Shown piece after piece: positions 7,331 to 16,386 of a stretch of DNA of 27,600 nucleotides. Numbering within the stretch: the stretch's first letter is position 1; every line of letters begins with the position of its first letter. The DNA is taken from contig DKQD01000121.1 in assembly GCA_002474345.1 (NCBI GenBank), positions 1 through 27,600 on the forward strand, given 5' to 3'. A program made the position numbers and the translations under genes. Source of the DNA: Bacteriovoracaceae bacterium UBA7317. Lineage in GTDB: Bacteria > Bdellovibrionota > Bacteriovoracia > Bacteriovoracales > Bacteriovoracaceae. Below the pieces are notes generated by a model. That model had not been told where the DNA came from and made no database searches. It was given only the letters and a program-made list of their open reading frames with translations.

Positions 7331-9469
7331 TTATCTACATAAAGCAAAACCGGCCCCTCCTGAAGTCCCTTTAGTAATTTTGCAGCCGTAACCACGACCA
7401 TCGAACTTCCCTCCAAGAATGGCTACAATATCCCACCTCCCTATCTCATTGCAGGCTTTTGACTTATCTTTTTCGATATCAGCAACTGTTACTGCCTGCC
7501 TGCCTATACCTGCGCAGCACGCCCTAGCTTTATTAATGCCGCTTCCTGTCGAGCAACGGACTTGCTTAGATTTACTCCAATCAATAGAATCAGAGCATTT
7601 ATTAGAAATACATTTTTTTGGAGGACTACATTCATCATTTTTGTTGCATTCAACACAAGTATTGCTTCCTGTTTTACAAAAATTTGTAGTGCTAGTTAAA
7701 CATGGATGAATGAAGCCAGTATCCTCATTCATAAATGTTTCAATAGCCCCCTGACAAGAAGCATTTAAAACACAGTAATTTTTTGACTCTAAGAGGCAGT
7801 CCTTGTAATTATTTTGTTTATTTTGAAGCTCAACTGGTGTTTCGCTTCCGGTAACACTAATGGAGCAAGGGTTTCCGGAGTAGGAACAATTTGTAAAAAG
7901 GTCACTTGGGCCAGAACCGGTATCACCGCCTTTATCTCCAGCGTCCCCTGTAACTGTAGGAATAGCACTACCGTCGTGGACAAATTGAACCTCTGTGCAA
8001 ATTTTCCAATTTCCGTTTTCTTTGTAAAGTGGAGCTGCTCGAAAGGCCATATAATGCTTAGTATCACCATCCCACCAGTTCTGCCAAGCTTTAAAGCTTA
8101 CTTCTTTGCTACAAACCATTTCTGGAAACTTTTTACAATTAAAACCAACAGCTCCACTTACACTTTCTGAGGAGAATAGAAAGTGCTCATCACTTTGGTC
8201 ACAGGTAGGAATCGGGTAACAGCCTTTCTCATCATCCCATGCAAATGTATCGTTAAAAAAGGTGCTACAAATTTTTCTGGCAAAAACTTTAGCCATTGTT
8301 TCTTTGGTAAGACCGTCAGAAGCAATATCAGATAGGGCTCCCTCGACAAGTCTATCAACTGGATTAGCAATATCTGGGTCAAAAAGACTTTTTAGGTAAT
8401 TATGAACCCATTCCCTTGTTGCGACATATCCCTCTTCTGCATCCTCATCCGACCTGCTTAAATTAAAATCATAAAGATCTGCTTTATTGAAATTTTCAAT
8501 TTTAATCCTCTTAAAAGACGTTTTCCAACTTAAGTTTTCAATAGCTGTCGATGAAAATTCAAAATACTTAGATCCATCAAACTCAAGCCTAAAAAAGGGC
8601 TGCCCCTGAGGAGAGAGGTCAAGATTAAATATATTTTTTTCTTTTGTGTATAAGGTTGCCAAAGTCCCTTTATTACCAAGGGTTAATTTTGGAGTGGTAT
8701 CTTCAGGTTCACTTCCAGAATTTGAAATGATTAAATCACCTTTAGTCAATTGATCTTTTGATGTTATTAACTCTGTAACGGACAAATCTCCAGTATGATT
8801 TTGACCATTTTCAGAATTTTTTTCTAAGATAACATTTCCTGTAGCTTCAAGTGCTGTCTCTTGATTATCCTCTTTACTCAGAACAATAGAACGACATCTT
8901 TTTAAGTCGCTAAAATCACCATCCAAAGTTTGGCACGCTCCTGAAAGGAAGGTGTCACGGTCAGACATGCAATCTTTGATAGCGGCTTTCCCAGAGCTGG
9001 AGACAAGATTAAGAAAAATTGGAATCTTTCTCACAATTTGCATCGACCTCAAAGGCTCTATAGTGACTTCAAAGTCCGCCCTACCCTTTGTATAATTTTT
9101 GATTTTCATTTTTGAAATTTTAAATTTACTGCTGCCTACACCGTAAGTTTTACCTGCTTTTATCGAGTCTGCTTTTTTGAAGGAGTTTGTAAAATTAATA
9201 GCGTTTATATCATCGCCCTCTCCGTGAGGACTTTTTCCACTAAAGGTATCGTCACAAACCTTTTCATTATCCAGGACAGAACGAATCGTATCTAACATTT
9301 TAAAAATTTCAGTTTCCTGATTTATTTTTCTAGCGAGACCTCCAGAGTTTTCAGCGAATTGCATGACTCCCAAACTTACTACACCAAGGATTCCTGCGGC
9401 AATAAGAACTTCTAGAATTGAAAATCCTTTTTCTTCTTTAAAATTAACTCTTTTTAAAAATGAGTTCAA
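7331..9469 (-). CDS. Giant prepilin-like protein A with Cys-rich C-terminal head
   Basis: 712-residue protein with a type IV prepilin N-terminus: basic leader, peptidase site G15|F16 in KGFSILEVLIAAG, Glu at +5 (E20), and a 20-residue hydrophobic helix. Normal pilins are 130-200 residues, so this is far larger. It shares with the two upstream genes an N-terminal module (SGKSPHGEGDDINAI around 77-91, IKNYTKGRADFEV around 123-135), a second Cys block (C167, C179, C192), a fibre-like beta region (about 200-345) and ATREW (350-354). After that come CSTFFNDTFAWDDEKGC (401-417) and a long private tail of about 290 residues rich in Cys, including a clustered Cys motif at about 598-625. The TTG start is supported by AAAGGG about 8 bases upstream. 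It is the last gene of a three-gene operon, 51 bases after the middle gene. Likely a minor pilin or pilus-tip adhesin; partner and receptor are unknown. Confidence 0.82.
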   Translation of the reverse strand: MNSFLKRVNFKEEKGFSILEVLIAAGILGVVSLGVMQFAENSGGLARKINQETEIFKMLDTIRSVLDNEKVCDDTFSGKSPHGEGDDINAINFTNSFKKADSIKAGKTYGVGSSKFKISKMKIKNYTKGRADFEVTIEPLRSMQIVRKIPIFLNLVSSSGKAAIKDCMSDRDTFLSGACQTLDGDFSDLKRCRSIVLSKEDNQETALEATGNVILEKNSENGQNHTGDLSVTELITSKDQLTKGDLIISNSGSEPEDTTPKLTLGNKGTLATLYTKEKNIFNLDLSPQGQPFFRLEFDGSKYFEFSSTAIENLSWKTSFKRIKIENFNKADLYDFNLSRSDEDAEEGYVATREWVHNYLKSLFDPDIANPVDRLVEGALSDIASDGLTKETMAKVFARKICSTFFNDTFAWDDEKGCYPIPTCDQSDEHFLFSSESVSGAVGFNCKKFPEMVCSKEVSFKAWQNWWDGDTKHYMAFRAAPLYKENGNWKICTEVQFVHDGSAIPTVTGDAGDKGGDTGSGPSDLFTNCSYSGNPCSISVTGSETPVELQNKQNNYKDCLLESKNYCVLNASCQGAIETFMNEDTGFIHPCLTSTTNFCKTGSNTCVECNKNDECSPPKKCISNKCSDSIDWSKSKQVRCSTGSGINKARACCAGIGRQAVTVADIEKDKSKACNEIGRWDIVAILGGKFDGRGYGCKITKGTSGGAGFALCR

Positions 9470-9520
9470 ATCACATACCCTTTAATTTTAATCAAAGTGG
9501 TCTCTTAAATAATCAACAAA

Positions 9521-11539
9521 TTAATTAGTCGCAAAACCCTCATCGGTTCTCAGCTGGTTCCAAACTTCATTGATATCTGAGTCGTAACTATCAAGCTCAA
9601 CGACTTCCCATTCGCCACCAATTACTGAACAAAGGGAAGCCCCTCCACTATCCGAACAATCAGAAGTTGTACCAACAGAATTAGAACACGTAACAGTCGA
9701 ACCACCCACTACCTGTGCAGAACAAGACTGCTTTTTATAAACATAAAACCAACATTTTCCACCATTATAAAAACTATTATGCTTTCCAAGGTCATTATCA
9801 CACCCGGCTTGATTACTTTTGGAATAGGACATTTCCTGAATTTCAATCCTTTCACATTTATTACCAGTAATTCGAGTTTGTCCATTAGCACCAGGGTTGA
9901 TAGCATTATCACAAGGTGATGGGATAGAAGCAACCGGGTTTCCACCAGATGGTGGTGTCGCTGGAACACTTCCAGATCTTACTTTAAACTCCTGGCATCT
10001 TCCCTCAGCATCCGTATTAGCAACGTGGACAACTTGTTTGTTGGCCCAATCAAATTCATGAGTACGGGGTCCCGGATTATTTGGATAACCTGGAACACAA
10101 GGAAGAGCGTTGAAATCCACTCCGCCAAACCAAGAACCAATTGTGTTAAAGAAGGAGCCAATACCTCTCGTTTTAAGGCAAGGAATTTCTTCTCTTATAC
10201 AATTTGCTATTATTGTTGAAGTTCTATACTTTTTACAAAAAAGCTTTTGACTTGAGCCGGAAACAAAACCGGACTCTTCATAAGTACCCGCATAACAATT
10301 TCTAATATTGGTGTCTCTTAATTTACATTCCTTATTAACTTCGTCCCATTCATAGTCTTGCTTATAGTAATTTGAACAAATATTCCTCCCGAAAGCCAAG
10401 ACGACGTCCTCTTTATTTTTTCTCACGTTTAAGGCTTGATTCTCAATACTTTCAAGAGCATCCTCAACAAGTTTTTGCATTTGCTCTTTATTAGTATCTG
10501 AAAATTGACTTTCCAGGTTTTTATAAAACCATGCCCTTGTGGCGACAATGCCTTTAGGGTTTGTTTTTGATATTGAATCTTCTCTTACATAATTCTTTTG
10601 CGATTTAAACCTCTTTAGGTGTAAATTATCAAGGTTCTTTCCATCAATAATGAGATTATCACCTTCAAACTTAAATGAAATTCTTTTTGAGAGAAGAAAA
10701 TCAAGTGCCTTTAGTTTATTTCCTTTTTCCTTTAAATTAATAATAAATAAACCTTGAGAATCTGCTTTCAATTTTGCTTGATTAGTATCGCCTAAAATAA
10801 CACCACCCGATTTTGTTTCAGTTTTTACATTAACCTCGTTTCTAACTTCTTGATCCAATTCGGTAGTGATAAGATTAGCTGCCTCTAAATTATTTTCTAC
10901 CTCTATATTTCCAAAAGTTTTAATTGCATAATTATTGTTTTGACCATGAGTTACTTTTATGGATTTACAATTAACTCCATCAGAAAAGCTCCCTAGAAAA
11001 CCATTTTCACAATTATTTTTGGCAAGTTTATTATCATCTAAAAGACACTCAGTAACTACTCCGTTATCAATTCTTGTATTAAGATTAAGCCTTCTAACTG
11101 AATATCCTGTGTCTTTTTCTCCCCTTTTAAATGCAATTTCAAAAACAGAGGTACCGTTATTATAATCTTTTAACGTCATTCTTTGGATTGTTATTTTTCC
11201 TCTTCCCTGACCATATTCAATCCCCTGTTCGAAAATATTCTTTCCCTGAACAAACGATTTAATCGCTTTTATGTTGGTGCCACCACCTAAAGGAGAAACC
11301 CCTTTAAAAGTAGCGTCACAAGTCTCCTTATTTTTTAGATTTGTTTGAACTCTCTTAAATAATTGAAAGACCTCCATATTTTGGGCCGTCACTGTAGCAA
11401 CAGTTTGAATGGAGTCATTAAGGTAAAGGATCCCCAGACTGACAACACCAAGTAGCCCACTCATCAACATTACTTGGATGAGGGCCGCACCTGTTTCCCT
11501 TTTTACAAAAGCTAATATTTTTTCTCTTAGTTTTGACAT
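9521..11539 (-). CDS. Giant prepilin-like protein B, lacks Glu at +5
   Basis: 672-residue paralogue of its neighbours. The N-terminus has a basic leader, G17 followed by AALIQVMLMSGLLGVVSLGIL, so a prepilin peptidase site is plausible but position +5 is Gln (Q22) instead of the usual Glu. Shared blocks follow: KETCDATFKGVSPLGGG (71-87), MTLKDYNNGTSVFE (121-134), FSDGVNCKSIKV (185-196), VATRAW (332-337) and ICSNYYKQDYEWDEVNKEC (387-405). The remaining 270 residues are unique, with many Cys and Gly/Pro-rich stretches, and end in GFATN. It begins 3 bases after the stop of the upstream paralogue, with GGG about 9 bases before the ATG. Loss of Glu5 occurs in GspK/PilX-like tip subunits, so a tip position is possible. 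That is inference. Confidence 0.8.
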   Translation of the reverse strand: MSKLREKILAFVKRETGAALIQVMLMSGLLGVVSLGILYLNDSIQTVATVTAQNMEVFQLFKRVQTNLKNKETCDATFKGVSPLGGGTNIKAIKSFVQGKNIFEQGIEYGQGRGKITIQRMTLKDYNNGTSVFEIAFKRGEKDTGYSVRRLNLNTRIDNGVVTECLLDDNKLAKNNCENGFLGSFSDGVNCKSIKVTHGQNNNYAIKTFGNIEVENNLEAANLITTELDQEVRNEVNVKTETKSGGVILGDTNQAKLKADSQGLFIINLKEKGNKLKALDFLLSKRISFKFEGDNLIIDGKNLDNLHLKRFKSQKNYVREDSISKTNPKGIVATRAWFYKNLESQFSDTNKEQMQKLVEDALESIENQALNVRKNKEDVVLAFGRNICSNYYKQDYEWDEVNKECKLRDTNIRNCYAGTYEESGFVSGSSQKLFCKKYRTSTIIANCIREEIPCLKTRGIGSFFNTIGSWFGGVDFNALPCVPGYPNNPGPRTHEFDWANKQVVHVANTDAEGRCQEFKVRSGSVPATPPSGGNPVASIPSPCDNAINPGANGQTRITGNKCERIEIQEMSYSKSNQAGCDNDLGKHNSFYNGGKCWFYVYKKQSCSAQVVGGSTVTCSNSVGTTSDCSDSGGASLCSVIGGEWEVVELDSYDSDINEVWNQLRTDEGFATN

Positions 11540-11542
11540 AGT

Positions 11543-12964
11543 CTAAAACCCACAGCGGTTGACCGTCTGCGGTCCCTTTCCACACTTATAGCATTTACCA
11601 GTTCCACTATTTCCTGAAGCTGGCTTTCTATTAACACACCTCCAATCTGGAATTGTTTGACAAATAAATTTAGGAACACCCCCATCTGAAAAGTCTTCCT
11701 TAACGGTCAAAAGCTCGTTTTCTCCACATTCCACATCTGGCTTACAAATACCGCCTTCCCATACAAAGCTTTTAAAATACCTTTGACACATATGTTTACC
11801 AACTGCTGCTACAATTGTTTTTTCCATTTGGTCATTTTTTATTTTGTCTATTGCGTCTTTTATATATTTATTGAAGACATCAGTTTTGGCCCTACTAAAG
11901 AGATAGGCTAAAGTTTGATAAGTCCACTGCCTAGTCGCAATCACTCCTTTCTTTGAACTTAATGATGATTCGACCAAATCTTGATTACTTGAATCTATTA
12001 TTAACTGTTCGAAAGAATCATCAGCATCTAAAACCAAATTATTTTTTTCGATCTTAAAATTTATTTTTTTACCCGTATTCGTATTAATCTTTACTGATTT
12101 GAGCGTATTTTTAAAACCCATAAGGGTAAGGGCATCAGAACTTGATTTTAATGTCATTTGAACTTTATTGCTGGTTCCAACAACTACATTATTCTGAACG
12201 GCTAATTCATTTGAAACATTTTGATTTCTGGCCTTGGAATAACCACTGACTTTAATATCCCCTTTCTGTTGACCAGTACCAGAAGACTTGATAACAACAT
12301 TGTCTTTAGAGTTAATAGCAAAATCTTTTTCAGGGGAAGTTCTGATAGTTATTGATTTACAGTTTTTTTGATTTGAATAATCACCTTCAAAAGAAATTTC
12401 GCAATTATCTCTCAGGTAAGAGTCTGTATTTGTAACACAATCATTTATTAATTTCGGATCTTTTCTTTCACCTTCCGGTATATCCTGTGGATTTAAATTG
12501 GTTTTTATTTTTAAAACTCTTTTTTCTTGAACAACTTTTTTTTCTTTTCCCGCGTACCTTTCAAAAACGACCTCTAAGTCTGATATCGATGTCTCTTTAT
12601 TATAGTTTTTTAAATCTATTGAAAGGACTTTAACTCGCCCTCCGCCGGTGCCATAAAACTTATTCGTTTCCACTCGTCCAATTTTTTTTAAAGAAACTCC
12701 ATCAATCGGGTTAAGACCCTTTAAATTCTCTCTACATTTTTCTTTATTTTGGAGACTTCCTTTAATTTGAGCCAAAAGCTGAAATATTTCTACTTTCTGT
12801 GAACTTCCGTAGGAAATATTGGTTGCATTTTGAATTGTTTGAAAAATGCCTAAACTCAAAATACCAATGAGCCCTGCCGCAACCGTGAGTTCAATAAGTG
12901 AGAACCCTTTTTCGCTTCCCATTGAAATCAGAATTTTATTGTTTTTTAACTTCTCAAATAACAT
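11543..12964 (-). CDS. Prepilin-like protein C (first gene of the pilin-like operon)
   Basis: 473-residue protein with a canonical prepilin signal: KG20|FSLIELTVAAGLIG with Glu at +5 (E25), then a hydrophobic helix. The ATG at 12964 gives a 20-residue leader; M15 would give a 6-residue leader, typical of short prepilin leaders, but no Shine-Dalgarno favours it. The shared family modules are present: NKEKCRENLKGLNPIDG (73-89), DLKNYNKETSISDLEVVFER (117-136), FEGDYSNQKNCKSITI (192-207), GVIATRQW (340-347) and MCQRYFKSFVWEGGIC (392-407). The tail is short and ends in a Cys/Gly motif (about 437-473). It may represent the minimal ancestral form from which the two longer downstream genes diverged. 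It is followed after 3 bases by gene B. Export and assembly by a type IV pilus or type II secretion machine encoded elsewhere is inferred. Confidence 0.85.
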   Translation of the reverse strand: MLFEKLKNNKILISMGSEKGFSLIELTVAAGLIGILSLGIFQTIQNATNISYGSSQKVEIFQLLAQIKGSLQNKEKCRENLKGLNPIDGVSLKKIGRVETNKFYGTGGGRVKVLSIDLKNYNKETSISDLEVVFERYAGKEKKVVQEKRVLKIKTNLNPQDIPEGERKDPKLINDCVTNTDSYLRDNCEISFEGDYSNQKNCKSITIRTSPEKDFAINSKDNVVIKSSGTGQQKGDIKVSGYSKARNQNVSNELAVQNNVVVGTSNKVQMTLKSSSDALTLMGFKNTLKSVKINTNTGKKINFKIEKNNLVLDADDSFEQLIIDSSNQDLVESSLSSKKGVIATRQWTYQTLAYLFSRAKTDVFNKYIKDAIDKIKNDQMEKTIVAAVGKHMCQRYFKSFVWEGGICKPDVECGENELLTVKEDFSDGGVPKFICQTIPDWRCVNRKPASGNSGTGKCYKCGKGPQTVNRCGF

Positions 12965-12981
12965 AAATGGAACTTTTTTCG

Positions 12982-13008
12982 ATTATTCTACCATAAAATA
13001 AAAGTCAA
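12982..13008 (-). promoter_or_regulatory. Candidate sigma-70 promoter for the prepilin-like operon
   Basis: On the minus strand TTGACT (13003-13008) is followed, after 15 bases, by AATAAT (12982-12987), about 18 bases before the ATG at 12964. The -35 is near consensus but the spacer is shorter than the ideal 17, so this is a candidate only. It is the only good TTGAC box in the 130-base divergent gap. Confidence 0.35.
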
Positions 13009-13041
13009 CTTATCCTTGGGAAAACCCTCCCTCATTTTCAT

Positions 13042-13070
13042 TTGTCTTCCCATTTTTGATTTGGGATAAT
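13042..13070 (+). promoter_or_regulatory. Candidate sigma-70 promoter for the UbiA-like gene
   Basis: TTGTCT (13042-13047), a 17-base spacer and GATAAT (13065-13070) precede the ATG at 13102 by about 31 bases. Four of six and five of six positions match the consensus, with optimal spacing. It sits in the divergent gap shared with the prepilin-like operon. Confidence 0.5.
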
Positions 13071-13101
13071 TTAAATATCCAATTTATCGGGGTTGATTTC
13101 T

Positions 13102-14634
13102 ATGGTAAATAATTTGAAAGACAAACTTATTCAGAACATCTCAAAGGTCGAAAACTCTAAAGATGGACTTTTGGCGTTCAGTTTAACCTTTTTTTTCATA
13201 ATGTTTTTAAGAAATTTCTTAGAACACTTTTCAAATGGCTCCACATTTAGGCTTGATAATATCCTTCACTTCAATTTAAGCTTCCTTTATTTATCCATGC
13301 AAATAACGGCTATTTTGGTTATTTTTTTAAAGGAAGATCCAAAAAAAATTGGAAAAGTTGTATTGGTCTTCTTTTCCATCCTCCTTCTTCCCCCCATTGT
13401 AGATCTAATTTGGAGTCAAGGAGAAGGTCTTACAATGACTTATTATGTTCCAAATATTCATCAAGATCTTTTTAAGAAGTACCTGACGTTCTGGGGTAGC
13501 TATGAAGGATCGGGAGCGACGATAGGAATCAAGACGGAAGTCCTAGTTGGAGTTATTAGTGTTTTTACCTACTCCCTGTTAAAAAATGTATCACTTTTAA
13601 AAAGTGCATTCTTGGCATTACTTATTTACTCAAGTATTTTCCTTTTTGGAATGACTCCTTTTGTTTGGAAGTTTTTCCTGTCAATTTTTTCACTCAATTA
13701 CAAAATAAATGATCAATATTTTTCATTCTTTTACTCTCTTGGATTGCTTCCTATCTTTGGTTTTCTTTTTTATAAATATAATTCAAAGTTAATCCTTGCC
13801 TTAATAAAAGATTTGAGACTCGAAAGGATATTTCATTACCTTTTAATGTTTTTCTTAGGAACCTTTTGTGGTAATTTTTTGGGAGAAAAAGCTTTTTCCT
13901 GGTCAATCGATACATGGTCGAAAATGGTATTTTTTCCAATATCCATTTTCTTTGCTTGTCTTTTTTCAATAGTCATCAATAATATTTACGATTTTGATAT
14001 TGACAAAATTTCAAATAAATTAAGGCCTTTAATTACAAAAGATATAGAACTAAATACCTACAAAAAGGTAGGCACTCTTTCTCTTTTTTTAAGTTTTTTT
14101 TATTCTTCACTTTTGGGTTTCGAGTGGCTTTTCTTTAACATCCTTTTTACAGGCCTTTATTTTATTTATTCAAGCCCTCCTCTAAGGCTTAAGAGAATTC
14201 CATTCCTATCAAAGTTTATCCTTTCTTCTGCATCGATTATTATGATTTACAGTGGTTATTTTTTAATTGAATCAAATTTAAAAATAGACTTCGACCTTGT
14301 CTGGCCACTTTTTATTTCTTTTGGCCTTATATTGAACTTTATAGACCTTAAAGATACAGAAGGCGATTCTAAAGAAGGTATAAAAACTCTTCCCATTATC
14401 TTTGGTGAATGGTGGGGCAAAAGAATTATAGGCCTCTTTTTCCTCGTGAGTTATCCTCTCTCTTTCCTTTGGTTTAAAAAAATATTCCCCGTAAGTCCTT
14501 ATTTTCTTCCACTTTTTGCTCTGGCAGGCTTAATTCAATACTGCCTCATTGTTCGGGATAACTATGATGAAAGACCTATTTTTTACTTACACCTAACGGG
14601 ACTTTCCTTCTTTTTAATCTGGCATATTTTCTAG
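13102..14634 (+). CDS. UbiA-superfamily prenyltransferase with extra N-terminal membrane domain
   Basis: Polytopic inner-membrane protein of 510 residues. The C-terminal half is a UbiA-type prenyltransferase: first Asp-rich motif NNIYDFDID (293-301), the YSSPPLRLKRIP loop (357-368), and second motif DLKDTEGD (415-422) followed by GIKTLPIIFG. These motifs bind Mg-pyrophosphate of a polyprenyl donor. The first motif starts NN rather than the usual ND. The N-terminal 250 residues add about six hydrophobic segments not found in ordinary 290-residue UbiA enzymes. ATG at 13102 is chosen because GGGG lies 9 bases upstream; TTG at 13093 would add three residues. Acceptor and product cannot be read from sequence. 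Nearby are a GT-C-like protein and a second UbiA homologue, so a lipid-linked glycan or an isoprenoid pigment/quinone pathway is possible. Confidence 0.85.
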   Translation: MVNNLKDKLIQNISKVENSKDGLLAFSLTFFFIMFLRNFLEHFSNGSTFRLDNILHFNLSFLYLSMQITAILVIFLKEDPKKIGKVVLVFFSILLLPPIVDLIWSQGEGLTMTYYVPNIHQDLFKKYLTFWGSYEGSGATIGIKTEVLVGVISVFTYSLLKNVSLLKSAFLALLIYSSIFLFGMTPFVWKFFLSIFSLNYKINDQYFSFFYSLGLLPIFGFLFYKYNSKLILALIKDLRLERIFHYLLMFFLGTFCGNFLGEKAFSWSIDTWSKMVFFPISIFFACLFSIVINNIYDFDIDKISNKLRPLITKDIELNTYKKVGTLSLFLSFFYSSLLGFEWLFFNILFTGLYFIYSSPPLRLKRIPFLSKFILSSASIIMIYSGYFLIESNLKIDFDLVWPLFISFGLILNFIDLKDTEGDSKEGIKTLPIIFGEWWGKRIIGLFFLVSYPLSFLWFKKIFPVSPYFLPLFALAGLIQYCLIVRDNYDERPIFYLHLTGLSFFLIWHIF

Positions 14635-14649
14635 CTTTTAATTTAAAAT

Positions 14650-16380
14650 TTATAAGGCCAAGAGCATATGAGTTTTTTTATTTTCTAATATCTTCGTCCC
14701 CTTAAGGGCCTTAAAAGAAAAATATTCCTCTTCTCTTACCCCTTTGAAAAGGTTCTTGTGAACAAGAATCATTTCAACCCCCATATTTTTTAATTTTTTT
14801 AAGGAGCCAGGTGATTTAAAATTTTGTAGGGTCGATTGAAGTTTCATTCTACGCTTTGGTACATATCCATTAACGCCATTAACGATATGATGAGATAGTT
14901 TTGTCTGCCAATTCATATAGAGAACTTCTCTATTAAAACTATACAAATTTTCCTTTGAATCTAAAAAATCGAATTGAATAAAGGATGGAAGATTTAACAC
15001 GACTTTGGGTTTATAAACTTTATCTATTCTTTGATAGTAAAGAGGAGGTTTTTCAAGAGAGAAGGATGGGTATTTCTTTAAAGGGAAAGGTATATTTTCA
15101 ACAAAGTAAAATGAAATTAAAAAAATTAAAGATAAAAAGCTTAAAGCCTTATTTTTTTTGCTCAATTCAAAAAAGTATTTAAACGAAAAGCAAGAAAAGA
15201 AGCATAAAGCTATAAGAGTTATAAAAAAGGCCCTCAAGGGAACTCTTAAAAAAGAACTTAAAGGAAGCCATTCATAAATTAAGGACACAGGGGAAGAAAT
15301 TTTTAGATCAAAAATATAAATTGTGGGACCAAAAGATAAAAATAGCCCCAAAAGACCAATACAAATTATCGTTCGGCTTATCTTCTTTCCTTTATTTAAA
15401 AACCAACCCGCAGCACCCAAGCACGGCAAAACAAAACCAATCCAAGCATGCCTCCTTAGTAGGGCCCAAAAAGGGTCTTGAATACTATCCGTATGAGAAC
15501 TTATTTTCATTAAGTTATTGGGTAATGCTTTAAAAAAGTCGGCCCCTTGAAGGCTTGTACTTTTTATAACCATAGACAAATTATAAGGGTTTACAAAAGA
15601 GGAATTAGAAGAATTCTGTACGTAGAAAAGTACTAAAGGTGATGAAACAATAATAGAGAGGAAAAAAGTTGAGAGCACAAAAAGGTGTCCAAATTTTTTA
15701 GTTTCTTCTTTATAAAAAAAGAAAGTAATCAATAAAATTAGGACATAATAAAAATATAGATAAAAAGAAAAGTAAGGAGTCACTCCTAACAACAGGAATG
15801 AAATAATAAACTCATTTTTATTAATAGATTTAAAACTTCTATGTAAAAAGTAAAGTGAAAGAAAAGGAAGAAAATAAAAAATTATTAAGGTATCATCGAT
15901 ATTTGAAAAAACAAAATGTCCTGTACAAAAGAAAAGCCCTCCTAAAAAAGAAGCCCAACGGTGATTGACAAAAATATTTGCAAACAAATAAAAAGAAAAA
16001 GAAGTCAAAGATAACTGTAAAACCAGATAGAGAAAATAGGCCCATAAATCATTCCATAAAAGGGCCTTACAAATAATAAATAGGAGTCCCAACCCTGGCG
16101 ATGCCTCACCAAAAGAAAATATATTCTTAACAGGGTAAAGTGATCTGAAAGACTCTCCCTCAGTAAAAAATGTTAGGATATTTTTTAAGTAGTTATTTGA
16201 AAGCGCCACTGCAAGCCAAGTATCACAATTACCAGGCAAAGTTTTTGTTAGAGGATAAGGCAGAAAAAGAAAAAAGAAAAAAAAGAAATATAAAATAAAA
16301 AGTAAAAAAAGGCTCTGGCCATTTTTTTTTAAATTGTCACCTTTTCCTGAATTTTTAAATAAATTAAACCAACCTTCCAT
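14650..16380 (-). CDS. Polytopic membrane protein, GT-C glycosyltransferase-like
   Basis: 576-residue inner-membrane protein with about ten to twelve hydrophobic segments. A first helix (about 23-42) is followed by a periplasmic loop LTKTLPGNCDTWLA (44-57) carrying D53, the position where GT-C enzymes place an acidic residue. A second acidic pair occurs at SNIDDT (159-164). The C-terminal soluble tail (about 430-576) ends with a beta-strand region containing MGVEMILVHKNLF, as seen in YfhO-like and other polyprenyl-phosphate-sugar dependent membrane proteins. No full signature was recognised, so the glycosyltransferase call is a fold-level guess. Its start lies only 6 bases from the start of the divergent UbiA-like gene, and its 3' end converges on the first UbiA gene with a 15-base gap. 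Confidence 0.6.
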   Translation of the reverse strand: MEGWFNLFKNSGKGDNLKKNGQSLFLLFILYFFFFFFLFLPYPLTKTLPGNCDTWLAVALSNNYLKNILTFFTEGESFRSLYPVKNIFSFGEASPGLGLLFIICKALLWNDLWAYFLYLVLQLSLTSFSFYLFANIFVNHRWASFLGGLFFCTGHFVFSNIDDTLIIFYFLPFLSLYFLHRSFKSINKNEFIISFLLLGVTPYFSFYLYFYYVLILLITFFFYKEETKKFGHLFVLSTFFLSIIVSSPLVLFYVQNSSNSSFVNPYNLSMVIKSTSLQGADFFKALPNNLMKISSHTDSIQDPFWALLRRHAWIGFVLPCLGAAGWFLNKGKKISRTIICIGLLGLFLSFGPTIYIFDLKISSPVSLIYEWLPLSSFLRVPLRAFFITLIALCFFSCFSFKYFFELSKKNKALSFLSLIFLISFYFVENIPFPLKKYPSFSLEKPPLYYQRIDKVYKPKVVLNLPSFIQFDFLDSKENLYSFNREVLYMNWQTKLSHHIVNGVNGYVPKRRMKLQSTLQNFKSPGSLKKLKNMGVEMILVHKNLFKGVREEEYFSFKALKGTKILENKKTHMLLAL

Positions 16381-16386
16381 TTATAT

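Noticed and set aside
7419..8170. Plus-strand frames of 96 and 118 aa inside prepilin-like gene A
   Set aside because: They are antisense shadows of a gene with a coherent prepilin protein and matching paralogues.
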